From: Tetraselmis striata
Taxonomy: Eukaryota > Chlorophyta > Chlorodendrophyceae > Chlorodendrales > Chlorodendraceae
DNA: 64,000 nucleotides
Assembly: GCA_006384855.1 (NCBI GenBank)
Contig: VCJN01000600.1
Coordinates: forward strand, 62,001 to 126,000
Reading direction: 5' to 3'
Under the pieces are notes generated by a model. It did not search any database, was not told where the DNA came from, and saw only the letters and a list, made by a program, of their open reading frames with translations. Positions 1 to 12,120 of this stretch are shown here, in pieces. The stretch's first letter is position 1. Each line of letters begins with the position of its first letter. The position numbers were made by a program, and so were the translations under genes.

Positions 1-740
1 GGCAAACCCTTTGCCTCTCGCTCGTCACCAAACCCAAAAGGAAACTCGAACCACTCCACACCTCGTCACCTCACTAGTCCGAGGGCCTTCCTGGCCCACC
101 CTCTAGTGGGTTTTGTCCCCTCACCCTTCGAGTCTTATGTACTCTTACGAGCAGTTCCCATATAGGTTTGTCTCCAACACCCCTTGGACCTTTCCTCACC
201 TCTAGCACTCACTCTCACCCACGAGAGCTCTTCCCCCTTGTCTGAACGCGAACCTAAGTCACTACAGGCACCTCTCAGACGCCTATAGGGCTTTAGTTCA
301 GACCAGCGTTGCTGGTCTTGCCCGTACTCAGGGGGGTGAATGCCAGTGGCAATGAAGCCTCTCACCACAGGTCACTGCCACGCCGTGCAGTACTTTATGC
401 AGTGCTGGTCGCGGCTATCAACCGTTCCTACAGTACTTTACGTCGGTACCGGGTCGAATGGTGACAACCCAGCACCACCAGCAGCGCGCGCGCACGATGC
501 AGCGGGCAGCACGCGTGCGACCGTACGACAAGCACGCAGGCTACCGTGATTACCTTTGGCCCTCGTTCCTCAAGCCGATCTCCGTCTCTTACACCGTCTC
601 CGTCCCGTACACAGGCTCTTGCCTATGCCTGTCATAGGCAAACACAGGCACACACAGGCAAGACAAGGGGGAAGAGGGACCGCTAGAAGGCGGAGGCCCT
701 CTATAAGCACGCGATCGCGGCCATGGCAAGGCAGCCGCAC
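1..740. other. No recognisable gene
   Basis: I see only short overlapping open frames on both strands with no recognisable protein. The last part, from about 690, aligns loosely with the sequence just before 27480 and may be the upstream end of the dispersed repeat that follows. Confidence 0.5.
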
Positions 741-1165
741 GTCACGCTAAGTGCTAATAGCACGCGCGCCGTGCGCGCACCGCGCGCCAGACGCATTACG
801 CACTGCCCTTGTCTAATTGTACTCATCAAGTCCTATACTACTACTCGGCTGCGGCTACAGTGAGTCTTGCGCCTTGTACCAGCAGCAGTACAGTACTTCG
901 TCTTCTGCAGGTAGTCCACCTTAGGGGTCCCTGTTAGAGGTCCCGATTAGAGGTGCTATCTGAGTTCCCTTAGAAGTCCCGCCTAGGTGTGCTTGGGCGG
1001 GTCTCTGATCTCCGGTATGTATGTCTCCTTGCGCCTCGCTCAGGGCTATGGCCAGGGTATGGAACCCTAACCAATCAGGTGCCCTGCCTGTGGTCTCAAC
1101 CGGGTATGGAACCCTAGCTTTAACCCTAGCCGGCCCGGAAGGGCTTGGCTGTCCCGTTCTTCACG
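741..1165 (+). repeat. Dispersed repeat family, copy 1
   Basis: This stretch aligns in order with 27480-28145. Shared blocks include TGTCTAATTGT, AGTCTTGCGCC, CTCGTCTTCT, a group of 'TTAGGGGTCC' boxes, and paired AACCCTAACC / AACCCTAGC boxes near 1060-1130. The two copies are clearly diverged, and copy 2 carries extra sequence. The CCCTAA boxes resemble telomeric repeats but are single and scattered. The family is unknown. It could be the 3' end of a transposon, because copy 2 is preceded by a homologous short coding frame. Confidence 0.6.
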
Positions 1166-1916
1166 CGCACGCGGATATGACGGATGCTGCGGCATATGTA
1201 AATCAGAATCAGCACCGAGCCAGTCCGACATCATCATCAGCGTGATCACCTGCCAAACAATGAGCATATAAATGCATCATAAGTGGGCGCATCATAGCAA
1301 GCATGAAGATAGGCAGCACAGATGGGCAGCCGCGGTAGCAAATCTCACCTCACATATGACCATGCAAATACTGCACATACACAATGCACGGACCGATAAA
1401 TAACTCCCCTGCAGGTGGTGTTGTCATGCAATCATATAGTATTCTGCTTCAATTGGGGCAGCATCACATGTCAGCCGGTGAGGAACACAAAGGATGCATT
1501 ATGAGGATGGTCCTCATTAAGGGGTTGCATCCCACACATACATGAAAATGAATGACGTCTGGCCATATGTAAGGCCACTGCCAGCCAACCAATTGCACGA
1601 AATAAGCAAGCATGGCGGGTAACTATTAATTGGCATACATATTATGTGCCCAGCCTCACTGGCAACATAGCGCGGCCTCCTTGCAAAATGTTAGGATAAG
1701 CCTACAAGGGCAGCATGGCGGGTAAATAAATAAGAGTTGACACATCACGTTCAACCACCCCCGCCCGGTCGTCAAGCATTGTTGCATTACATTATTGTAA
1801 AGTTTAGACCCCAACATGCAATAGTTGCCCACTCCACCCTCATTCTCTGCCCAGATTTGGGGCTAAAACATAGCATTTGATCGGAATTGCCATGCTTGTT
1901 GCGGCTGCTGTGGCAA
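1166..1916. other. No recognisable gene
   Basis: AT-richer sequence with many short ATG-containing frames. No frame is longer than about 75 residues, and no motif or RNA gene is recognised. Confidence 0.5.
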
Positions 1917-2020
1917 CTACTGGTGTGAATTACAAAAAGGCCAATAGCAAATTCACCGCAGGCTAATAAAAACAACACTACCAGTACGAGATCAACACAA
2001 GCCGCCTAAAAGCGGCCCAC
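1917..2020 (+). repeat. Diverged copy of the hairpin-rich repeat
   Basis: It contains TACTGGTGTGAATTACAAAA near its start and the small hairpin GCCGCCTAAAAGCGGC near its end, in the same order as the units at 16663-16957. The second hairpin found in those units is lost here. Confidence 0.6.
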
Positions 2021-3700
2021 AACATTTTTTCACTTTTTTTTCACTCGTGCGGGACCGACGACGAAGGGGGGGGGGGGGGGGCGAGCGAGGCGGCTCGTAC
2101 GGTAGGGACAACTGCTACGAGGATGACATGGCGGGGCGACATTTCACCGCGCTCATCACGACAGTATGGTAGCACACCATGGAGATACTCGTAGCACCGC
2201 GCCCGCTCATATCTGCCGTGCCACGGCACGATACTTAGGCCGCCAGGATTGATGTCTTATTTGAGGACCCAAGTTTGGCTCAAATCGACAAATCAGAAGG
2301 GAGGGGAGGAAATATGATAGCTGGCCTGAAGTGTTCTAGCTTGCACAATAGCAGTACTTCCCGCCCGAAACCGTCTCACACACCGTCGCACCGCCGCATG
2401 CCACAACGGCTGCGGTGGCTATTGCTCTTGCTAACACAGACACTTATCTGCGCCGCTATCCACAGCCCCACACGCACGGTGCCGCGTGCTAACCATGTCA
2501 CCGATTGGGGCGCCCGCCGCCAGGAACTGGCCCACCTGGAGTGGAGGATCATGCGTGCGGTAGGCTTGGCGGCACAACCCCCACCTCCACGTGGTGGGCG
2601 CAAGTAACCCCTAAGACCCGTGCCCGGCTAGGCGCGGCAGGGGGGCGAAGCGGGGCCCCGTGGCCGGTTGTGGCGGGTCCTCGGATCATGCGACGACCGG
2701 GGAGCCCTACGGGGGGCTTTTCAAATAATAATCGTAGTCCTTGTAGCGCCTGGTGGCGCCGCCTGGCAGCAAACATGATGTACGGGGGGCTGCTAAAAAC
2801 AATTATTGTACGGCCTCGGCCTTGAATTGGCATCTCCGAGATCCGCTTACGGGTGGGAAGAAGGTGTGTACGACTCGGACGGGGGCAGCCTACTCGCGAG
2901 GGCTGTTCGAAATGAAATCTTGTTATCATACCTCGATACGCCCAGTATAGAGGGCGTTACAATACTCGGCACAACCTTTCACGGTTGCGGCTGTAAGAAA
3001 TCCAAACGTGCACGGGACCCAGGAAAGCGCCCTCGGGCGGTGTTTTTGGCCATGAGCGTCGGCAAGTGGCTACCGCGCGTCGGGCGATCCAGCATAGGTG
3101 TGATGCGCAAGCTCGATGAGCATGCATATGGCCAGCGGTGCATGGGGTTGTTTTTCTTCCCGCCTTCACCTCCGAACTCCGAGGACGTCCGGGGACACCG
3201 TTGGCAGCAACCCAAGGCGGGGGTTGATCTCAGCAGCGCGACGGCTGAGCGGCCTCGCCGCTTGGCCGTGGCCGGTGCAGAGCAGCGCTGGAGCAGGCTG
3301 CGACTTCCGGGGGAGACTGAACGGCGGGAACATGCGCATTTACAGCGAGGTCACGTGATCACGGGTTTTTGCGGCACCGGGCTAGCTAGCAGTTTAAGCT
3401 AGAACCCTTGTATGAGTCAACGTAAACCCGCGTATGACTCACGTGTAGTGTACCGTACCACCGATGCAAAATAGTACATGTACTGCAACATAGCCACGCG
3501 GCCTACAGAGGCCCCACCGTACGTGCTTTCATGAATAACTAAGCACTCTATGCGGGTTGGTCAGGGGCGGGCCTTTCCCTGATGTTTGGTAGACAACTTG
3601 TCAAGACGAAAACTTGATTCCGTTGTAACGAATTTCAATTTTCAAGTTCATCAACTCGGCTCGGCTAGGTAGCTAGCTAACGCGATATAACGCCGACAAG
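2021..3700. other. No confident gene; long G tract and one open frame
   Basis: A G tract of about 17 bases lies near 2068. From 2806 to 3402 (+) a frame of 198 codons is open, but I recognise no domain, other frames are also open here, and there is no clear start signal. Near 3465-3475 the string CGATGCAAAATAG resembles one near 16240. I do not call a gene. Confidence 0.4.
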
Positions 3701-4006
3701 ATGGCAGATGTCGATGAAATCCTTGTCAAGGTGGGCGGGACTTATCGGCAGACCGATACGATGGGCGGCATGTCACGCCTATATATCCACAATTGAAGAG
3801 GGGCTGCGAGACCATCGTGTTATTACGAGCTGCTTGAGTACGTGGAGAAAGAGAGACCTGCCATAACATTCGTTCCAGCTAGTAGACTCCGTGACGATGT
3901 GGTAGTTAAGCACAATGAGTGTCGGACATGGTTTGGGCGGCACTCCACATGCGGCGGCCTACGAGAAGCAGCATGGGAGCGAACCGCATGTTGCAGTGCT
4001 ACCTAG
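3701..4006 (+). pseudogene. Possible decayed small gene, one in-frame TGA
   Basis: An ATG at 3701 opens a frame of 102 codons to TAG at 4004-4006, interrupted only by TGA at 3794. The translated parts have balanced composition (start MADVDEILVKVGG; later YYELLEYVEKERPAITFVPA) rather than the Arg/Pro/Ala-rich look of shadow frames here. No family is recognised. It may be a pseudogene, part of a transposon, or two exons of a gene. TGA recoding is possible but nothing supports it. Confidence 0.35.
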
Positions 4007-4837
4007 CAACCAGCAACCACATGTCGGAAACTGAGCACTATAATATGTGATGTTGTGAAATACCAGAATTGTAATGATATGGTATGTGCTCTAGAATGTT
4101 GCTCCCAATCGTGTAGTTACATGCCCACCCTTGTGCACATGTCCATGTTGCTGCACAATGTGGGGACCATTGTGTCTCCCCCCCCCGCCCCCCCCTCTGG
4201 ATTTTTTCCGCCCACGGGACAGGACTGACAGTGAAAACCTTGCAGCGTCTCTACGGCGGCCGTTTAGGCAACGATTCAGTTGCGGAAAGCCTTGGGTAGG
4301 CGACGCTCCGTTATAGTCAACAAGCAAATTGCCGAAGCATTCTGCAAGACTAGTTGGAGGCCAGTGAAGAAATTTCCAACATTTTTGGATCACCGTCTAA
4401 AACACTGCCAGCAAAATACCCGGCACTAACCACGAAAGGTCCGCCCTACTCGTATGGGCGTCGGCCCATTCGAGTAATGCGAGTTGGGGCAAGCCCCATC
4501 CCGCGGAGCAAAGCATGTCGGGAGTGCGACACATGTGCAACAAAAAGGCAATGTGAGGCAGGGCCCGACGCCATAGCTGGAAATTTTTCCCATTCCCAGT
4601 AAAATCCAGGGCGCCGAGAAGGGAGGGGGGGACCCCGCCCAAAGTAAAGGCAGTTAAGTCTTGAGGTGTTGACGCAATGACCCGGGGGCGAAAAAACAAC
4701 TGACTGCAAAGGAAATCAGTACACAACAGTAATGTAACCTATTTTGCCCCGAGGCACGCGGTGCATTGTGGTTAGGTCTAAATTAGGGTTTGGGGGCAGC
4801 TGTGGGATTGAAAGCTAATATGAATGCCGGTTGGTTC
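4007..4837. other. No recognisable gene
   Basis: Only short frames. Two C tracts lie near 4180-4195. Nothing else is seen. Confidence 0.45.
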
Positions 4838-5056
4838 ATTTTGTGCCAAGTCGGGAAACCAATTCCGTCCAAACATGGACAAATCAAAAGAGTGAAGGAA
4901 ACGGGATGATTACAAGAAGTTTGCGCCGTCGGGGGCTGAAACTCTGTCCAAACTGGGACAAAAATAAGGGCGGGGGGGGGGGGGGGGGGGGGGGCGTGAT
5001 GGCTACAAGTAGTTTGTGCCGTTGGGGGCTGAAACTCCGTCAAAGCCGGGACAAAA
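4838..5056 (+). repeat. Direct repeats around a 23-base G tract
   Basis: Two copies of about 61 bp (4903-4963 and 4996-5056) share the core GGGGGCTGAAACTC and both end in GGGACAAAA. They flank a run of G from about 4972 to 4994. A third, weaker match covers 4838-4883. The GGGACAAAA end is the same motif that forms the minisatellite at 11740-12120. Confidence 0.7.
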
Positions 5057-5086
5057 CATATGAGCGGCTATTTTTGCGGAATTGTA

Positions 5087-5392
5087 CTACATATCATCAT
5101 CTTCGATCACATAATAATCCCCTTGACGCTCTGCCGCCTCGAGTCTCCTCTTCTCCGCCGCTGCACGCTCTCCCCTCTCCTCTTCCTCGGTCATTGGAAG
5201 GGGTAGACCCGGCCACTTCTCGAAGTCATTTGGACGCAGTCTTTGAGTCTCGTCCCATGGCTTCTCTTTGAACCATGAGGTCATCCCGGACTTCATCCCA
5301 ACGATTTGCGTCTTGTTGTTGTTGATAAGGACCGTCTTCAAGTTCCTCTGTGTAAACGAGTGGGTCGGATGAATTATATATCGTCCCACCAT
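5087..5392 (-). CDS. Hypothetical acidic protein, 101 aa
   Basis: An open frame runs from ATG at 5392 to TAG at 5087. The N-terminal half reads as an ordinary globular sequence (RYIIHPTHSFTQRNLKTVL, then TSWFKEKPWDE). The C-terminal third is a charged helix (EEEERGERAAAEKRRLEAAE) that ends in an acidic tail with EDDD. This composition differs from neighbouring shadow frames, so I think it is or was coding. No family is recognised. An in-frame stop lies shortly upstream, so the start is plausible unless an upstream exon exists. It sits beside the GGGACAAAA repeats and may be part of a transposon. Confidence 0.4.
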   Translation of the reverse strand: MVGRYIIHPTHSFTQRNLKTVLINNNKTQIVGMKSGMTSWFKEKPWDETQRLRPNDFEKWPGLPLPMTEEEERGERAAAEKRRLEAAERQGDYYVIEDDDM

Positions 5393-6562
5393 ACACCGAA
5401 GTCATGCAGCAGGGACCTGAATGCGTGGCAAACCGACGAGGCGATATTTTTTATGTTGATCGCATTGCTATGTTATGTCACCCGGGATGCTTTCGGTACT
5501 TTTGATACGCCGTAACTCACATATTATACAATAGCGACTAAATACGGCAACATAGTAATAATATATGAATATAATGCAGGATTTGTATAAATACTCAGCA
5601 CCAACGCGGTGTGAGCAGGCACCTTGGGGTGGTTCCGCCACATGTAGGCGGAGGAGGGTCTCACTAGTTGACCAGCGACGTTGTCGTCAAGACATGGCAC
5701 GCAGCGGGTGGGGTTACGGGGACACTGGAATAATTTACTTGTATGATCCCGCGGATGATGTATCCCGCGGAGATATCATGTATTTGCCTGCGTACTGCAC
5801 GAGTTGTATCTCGGAAACTTCGCTGATGGCAACACACACGATCAGCCGTCGCCGGCATCTACCGGTTATTGTTCCGTCTGGGGATTTATTTTGTCAGACG
5901 CGTCCCCTAGGGGTCCTTTGGCTACATGGCACCTTGTCTTGGACGGCTACATGAATATTTGAATATTTGAAGGCCCGTCCTCCCAGTGTCCCTCGTCCGA
6001 GGGCCGTTAGTGCACTTCAGTTGCAACTCTCTCAAAATGGACGATGACTAAAGAAGTAGTGGACCATATTATTCAGCACTGCGCTTGCTGCTCATCATAT
6101 ATCGTCGATCGTCGTCGCGGTAATATATGCACGAGTACAGGTAGTGGCTAATGGGTACATGTGGTAGTAGAGTCGGACTACGAGTATAATTAGCTGGCCC
6201 AGATTAAATTATCATTCTACTATGGACCTAGCATAGGTCGTTACCGCAGTCGTAGGGCTGGATCACGGGCCGTGCTCCGATCTGAATGGTGAAGCTCATG
6301 CCCTCCAACCCGACCGCCAAGACATCATCCCTCACCTGACCTGCCGCTGCCTCAAGACGTACGCACAAATTAGACGTGGGCAAAAATAAGAGTGCACCCA
6401 TTGGGTGCCAATGACGACACTACCACCCTTTTATTATGATATTATTTTAAATATAAATAATTAGATTTATATGTTATTTCCAAGCGAATATTTCCGCCGC
6501 CTATTACTGGTACCTCTACAGCAGGATGTTGTATATCGCTACTACAGGTACCAGATGCTGTG
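5393..6562. other. No confident gene
   Basis: An unassigned frame of 129 codons lies at 5565-5954 (+), with no recognisable motif. The rest is AT-rich sequence with scattered 'TCGCTAC' boxes that become frequent inside the inverted repeat to the right. Confidence 0.4.
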
Positions 6563-6865
6563 CTGATATGCTCGTCGCAATCCTTAGTGCTATTATACAC
6601 CAATCCTTGGCGGTAGCGCCTGGAACCCTTCTTCTACTTGCTGCACATGGGTACCTGAGTCGCTACTCGCTACTGCGACTCGCTACGACCAGAGGCTAAT
6701 CGCTCTTGTGGTCGCTTCATTTTACCGCCTAGCAGTCGCGCCATTGTAGGAGCCGTATTTTACATAGCGAGCGATCCTTATTATACGCTGATTAGCGCCA
6801 TTAGTAGCTGATTCGTACGTGCAGTCGCGCTACGACAGTATCTGCTAGCTACGGCGACTGTACTA

Positions 6866-9800
6866 CACCCCTCCACATAAGTTTGGGGTCCCTTTTCGGC
6901 AGTCTCAAGACTTCACAAGTCTAGGGTACCTGAACGTAGGGTATATGAGATGAAACCCTGGAATCTCAGAGGGCTTTATAAAACCTGCATGACGAGTGGC
7001 TCAAACCGAAGCTTAATGACCTTTGACTAGGGAATCACGCTGCACTTGGTGCGTGGATGGGCGTCGCCTGCAACTGCACCAAAACCGGGGTCGGTATCAC
7101 GCACACGCCGACGCGCGTGCATAGGCAACCAAACGGCGGGATGGCCATGAACGCGTGAGGAAACACATTGGCGAGGGGCTCGGGTGCATTTGGTTGGGGT
7201 GCAGCCGTGTGGGCGGCGGCCAGTGCATGTCGCGTTGCGATACTGGCATGGCATCAGTGTCGGCCACGCGCGGCAACACCCCCTTGGCTTCAAAACGCTG
7301 TAACTTTTCAGGGTTTGCTCAGAAAAACTTTTTAAAAATATCACGCCATTCCTCGTTCAATTCTGCGTCGGGAACACTCTTCCATAATCACAAAATCGAT
7401 TTTTTGGGTCTCCGAAAAAATTCCCCAAAGATGATCATCCAAGTTGCCCCTCACTGCCTCATGTGCCCACCCATATCGGGCGCGTGGCTTTGCGCCAAGT
7501 GCGTGTCTAAGCCCCATACTCAGTTGCGCGAGAGCGTTATGTATGTGGATGACCACGGACCACCAACACTTGGCATGTGCCACCTCCTAGCGATACACAC
7601 ATCTACTAGCCAAAATGCCATTTTCCACAGCATTTTTCAAGGAATTTCATATTAATCAAAATCCACGCCCCTACCGCGCCACCCCGCCCACGAAACGGTG
7701 CAACTGGCATTCCACCACGCGCCCCCATAGTAGAGCATTGCCCTACGCCAAGGGGGCCATCGAGCGCCTCTCCTACGTGCGTTCGCCACAGAAACAGCAG
7801 CATTTTCACCCCAAAACTGCTCCCCACAATGGCCAACTTGACGTTGGGATGTCACGTCGTGCCTATAGCGACATGCTTTCGGTGGCCTACACGCACGGTG
7901 TGTGCAACTTATGCCAAGGGCCGTATCCACCGGGTTTGGTGCGACGAGTGCCGCTATTTCCATAGGTTTGGACGGTTGGCGCAACCCACAACTTTCTGGC
8001 GCCAACGCACCATGCAATGATTTCGCGTTTTTGAAAGGGCGCCCACAAATGGTCGTGTTGTCGCGCGGGTGGGTATAAAGCGCACAATAGGCGTTCGCCC
8101 GAACTATTCCCACTGTAGTTAGCATGTATGCACATGCAGCCGGCGTTATCCTCGCCCATGCATGCGCTTTGCGATCGAAAATGCAAAACCCGGACTTATG
8201 TGGAGGGGTGTGCGCCGCGCCAAGCGCGCTCGACGAGGTCGCAATAAGGCGTCTTGGGACAGTGAGCCCTTTCGAGCCCGTGGCTCGCATGTGGATGCGT
8301 CATGGGCATATGCAGCCAGTAGGAGCATTGGGGTGATTCAAACATGCCGCGTCGGCCGTATATGGCCGAATGACATATGGCCAACACACCCCTCCACATA
8401 AGTTTGGGGTCCCTTTTCGGCAGTCTCAAGACTTCACAAGTCTAGGGTACCTGAACGTAGGGTATATGAGATGAAACCCTGGAATCTCAGAGGGCTTTAT
8501 AAAACCTGCATGACGAGTGGCTCAAACCGAAGCTTAATGACCTTTGACTAGGGAATCACGCTGCACTTGGTGCGTGGATGGGCGTCGCCTGCAACTGCAC
8601 CAAAACCGGGGTCGGTATCACGCACACGCCGACGCGCGTGCATAGGCAACCAAACGGCGGGATGGCCATGAACGCGTGAGGAAACACATTGGCGAGGGGC
8701 TCGGGTGCATTTGGTTGGGGTGCAGCCGTGTGGGCGGCGGCCAGTGCATGTCGCGTTGCGATACTGGCATGGCATCAGTGTCGGCCACGCGCGGCAACAC
8801 CCCCTTGGCTTCAAAACGCTGTAACTTTTCAGGGTTTGCTCAGAAAAACTTTTTAAAAATATCACGCCATTCCTCGTTCAATTCTGCGTCGGGAACACTC
8901 TTCCATAATCACAAAATCGATTTTTTTTGGTCTCCGAAAAAATCCCCAAAGATGATCATCCAAGTTGCCCCTCACTGCCTCATGTGCCCACCCATATCGG
9001 GCGCGTGGCTTTGCGCCAAGTGCGTGTCTAAGCCCCATACTCAGTTGCGCGAGAGCGTTATGTATGTGGATGACCACGGACCACCAACACTTGGCATGTG
9101 CCACCTCCTAGCGATACACACATCTACTAGCCAAAATGCCATTTTCCACAGCATTTTTCAAGGAATTTCATATTAATCAAAATCCACGCCCCTACCGCGC
9201 CACCCCGCCCACGAAACGGTGCAACTGGCATTCCACCACGCGCCCCCATAGTAGAGCATTGCCCTACGCCAAGGGGGCCATCGAGCGCCTCTCCTACGTG
9301 CGTTCGCCACAGAAACAGCAGCATTTTCACCCCAAAACTGCTCCCCACAATGGCCAACTTGACGTTGGGATGTCACGTCGTGCCTATAGCGACATGCTTT
9401 CGGTGGCCTACACGCACGGTGTGTGCAACTTATGCCAAGGGCCGTATCCACCGGGTTTGGTGCGACGAGTGCCGCTATTTCCATAGGTTTGGACGGTTGG
9501 CGCAACCCACAACTTTCTGGCGCCAACGCACCATGCAATGATTTCGCGTTTTTGAAAGGGCGCCCACAAATGGTCGTGTTGTCGCGCGGGTGGGTATAAA
9601 GCGCACAATAGGCGTTCGCCCGAACTATTCCCACTGTAGTTAGCATGTATGCACATGCAGCCGGCGTTATCCTCGCCCATGCATGCGCTTTGCGATCGAA
9701 AATGCAAAACCCGGACTTATGTGGAGGGGTGTGCGCCGCGCCAAGCGCGCTCGACGAGGTCGCAATAAGGCGTCTTGGGACAGTGAGCCCTTTCGAGCCC

Positions 9801-11252
9801 GTGGCTCGCATGTGGATGCGTCATGGGCATATGCAGCCAGTAGGAGCATTGGGGTGATTCAAACATGCCGCGTCGGCCGTATATGGCCGAATGACATATG
9901 GCCAACACACCCCTCCACATAAGTTTGGGGTCCCTTTTCGGCAGTCTCAAGACTTCACAAGTCTAGGGTACCTGAACGTAGGGTATATGAGATGAAACCC
10001 TGGAATCTCAGAGGGCTTTATAAAACCTGCATGACGAGTGGCTCAAACCGAAGCTTAATGACCTTTGACTAGGGAATCACGCTGCACTTGGTGCGTGGAT
10101 GGGCGTCGCCTGCAACTGCACCAAAACCGGGGTCGGTATCACGCACACGCCGACGCGCGTGCATAGGCAACCAAACGGCGGGATGGCCATGAACGCGTGA
10201 GGAAACACATTGGCGAGGGGCTCGGGTGCATTTGGTTGGGGTGCAGCCGTGTGGGCGGCGGCCAGTGCATGTCGCGTTGCGATACTGGCATGGCATCAGT
10301 GTCGGCCACGCGCGGCAACACCCCCTTGGCTTCAAAACGCTGTAACTTTTCAGGGTTTGCTCAGAAAAACTTTTTAAAAATATCACGCCATTCCTCGTTC
10401 AATTTTGCGTCGGGAACACTCTTCCATAATCACAAAATCGATTTTTTTGGTCTCCGAAAAAATTCCCCAAAGATGATCATCCAAGTTGCCCCTCACTGCC
10501 TCATGTGCCCACCCATATCGGGCGCGTGGCTTTGCGCCAAGTGCGTGTCTAAGCCCCATACTCAGTTGCGCGAGAGCGTTATGTATGTGGATGACCACGG
10601 ACCACCAACACTTGGCATGTGCCACCTCCTAGCGATACACACATCTACTAGCCAAAATGCCATTTTCCACAGCATTTTTCAAGGAATTTCATATTAATCA
10701 AAATCCACGCCCCTACCGCGCCACCCCGCCCACGAAACGGTGCAACTGGCATTCCACCACGCGCCCCCATAGTAGAGCATTGCCCTACGCCAAGGGGGCC
10801 ATCGAGCGCCTCTCCTACGTGCGTTCGCCACAGAAACAGCAGCATTTTCACCCCAAAACTGCTCCCCACAATGGCCAACTTGACGTTGGGATGTCACGTC
10901 GTGCCTATAGCGACATGCTTTCGGTGGCCTACACGCACGGTGTGTGCAACTTATGCCAAGGGCCGTATCCACCGGGTTTGGTGCGACGAGTGCCGCTATT
11001 TCCATAGGTTTGGACGGTTGGCGCAACCCACAACTTTCTGGCGCCAACGCACCATGCAATGATTTCGCGTTTTTGAAAGGGCGCCCACAAATGGTCGTGT
11101 TGTCGCGCGGGTGGGTATAAAGCGCACAATAGGCGTTCGCCCGAACTATTCCCACTGTAGTTAGCATGTATGCACATGCAGCCGGCGTTATCCTCGCCCA
11201 TGCATGCGCTTTGCGATCGAAAATGCAAAACCCGGACTTATGTGGAGGGGTG
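6866..11252. mobile_element. Trimeric TIR element with TA target duplication
   Basis: Three units begin at 6866, 8387 and 9908, a spacing of exactly 1,521 bp. The outer ends are the perfect inverted repeat CACCCCTCCACATAAGT. Each of the three TIR-bounded units is 1,345 bp (6866-8210, 8387-9731, 9908-11252). Identical 176-bp spacers separate them. The flanks at 6864-6865 and 11253-11254 are both TA. Joining the flanks with one TA reproduces the uninterrupted sequence of the right arm (near 14183-14200), so this is an insertion with TA duplication, as made by Tc1/mariner-type elements. The units differ only by a few bases around a T run. No transposase is recognised, so it is probably non-autonomous. 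Confidence 0.85.
8211..8386. repeat. Spacer between TIR units, copy 1
   Basis: Lies between inward-facing copies of the 17-bp TIR. It is repeated identically at 9732-9907 and is absent after the third unit, so the array is 3 units plus 2 spacers. The bases next to the internal TIRs are not TA, so the internal units did not arrive as separate insertions. Confidence 0.75.
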
Positions 11253-11739
11253 TACTACCAGGGGCGGTAGTGGTACGGTAACCATAGTGACTAATAATAT
11301 AAATTCCGCCGACAGGTACAGGTACGCGCACCTGCTACTAAGGGATAAGGATCACCACACATGAAGATTTTTCGTACGTCGTCGCGCGGTGCTACATATA
11401 TAGTGGCTATTATACCCCTATACGCGACTGCCTGTAGCGACTCCGGGTATGGGCAGTGGACTACTGGTATGGGTACTGCTATGGGCCTTACGCGACTACC
11501 CGTACCAGGTATCGCTCGTAGATATTTGCCAATACCCCGTCCCGTACTGGTACCAGAAAGAGAATATTGTGGGCGGGTTAGGGAATCCAAGTAGGGAATC
11601 TTCCTACTCGCTGTAGTAACTGTAGTGCGTCTGTGTGTGTACTCGCTACCAGTAAAGCAGGTACTACTCGATACACCTACTAGCGACTACACCTCGCTAC
11701 ACCTACTGCTGGCTGTACTCGCTACGTGCAGCGACTGTT

Positions 11740-12120
11740 TTCGTCCCACTGATGACAGACCGTTTCGTCCCACTGAGGACAAACCGTTTCGTCCCACTGA
11801 TGACAGACCGTTTTGTCCCACTGATGACAAACCGTTTCGTCCCACTGATGACAGACCGTTTTGTCCCACTGATGACAAACCGTTTCGTCCCACTGATGAC
11901 AGACCGTTTTGTCCCACTGATGACAAACCGTTTTGTCCCACTGATGACAAACCGTTTCGTCCCACTGATGACAAACCGTTTTGTCCCACTGATGACAAAC
12001 CGTTTCGTCCCACTGATGACAAACCGTTTTGTCCCACTGATGACAGACCGTTTTGTCCCACTGATGACAAACCGTTTCGTCCCGCTGATGACAAACCGTT
12101 TCGTCCCACTGATGACAGAC
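11740..12120 (+). repeat. 24-bp minisatellite, left arm (about 15-16 copies)
   Basis: Tandem 24-mers built on CGTTTCGTCCCACTGATGAC. Because 24 is a multiple of three, any frame stays open: one reads as RPTDDKPF repeats and the other strand as VGRNGLSS repeats. These are not genes. Variants (TTTCG/TTTTG, ACAAA/ACAGA) are interspersed. The right arm holds three fewer copies. Confidence 0.9.

Noticed and set aside
1060-1135. Interstitial telomere repeats (AACCCTAACC and AACCCTAGC)
   Set aside because: Single scattered boxes shared with the dispersed repeat at 28 kb, not a tandem array.
7652-9811. Repeated frames of 212, 166 and 116 codons in the TIR units
   Set aside because: Overlapping frames on both strands, no recognisable motif, and they are repeated only because the units are repeated. 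No transposase signature.
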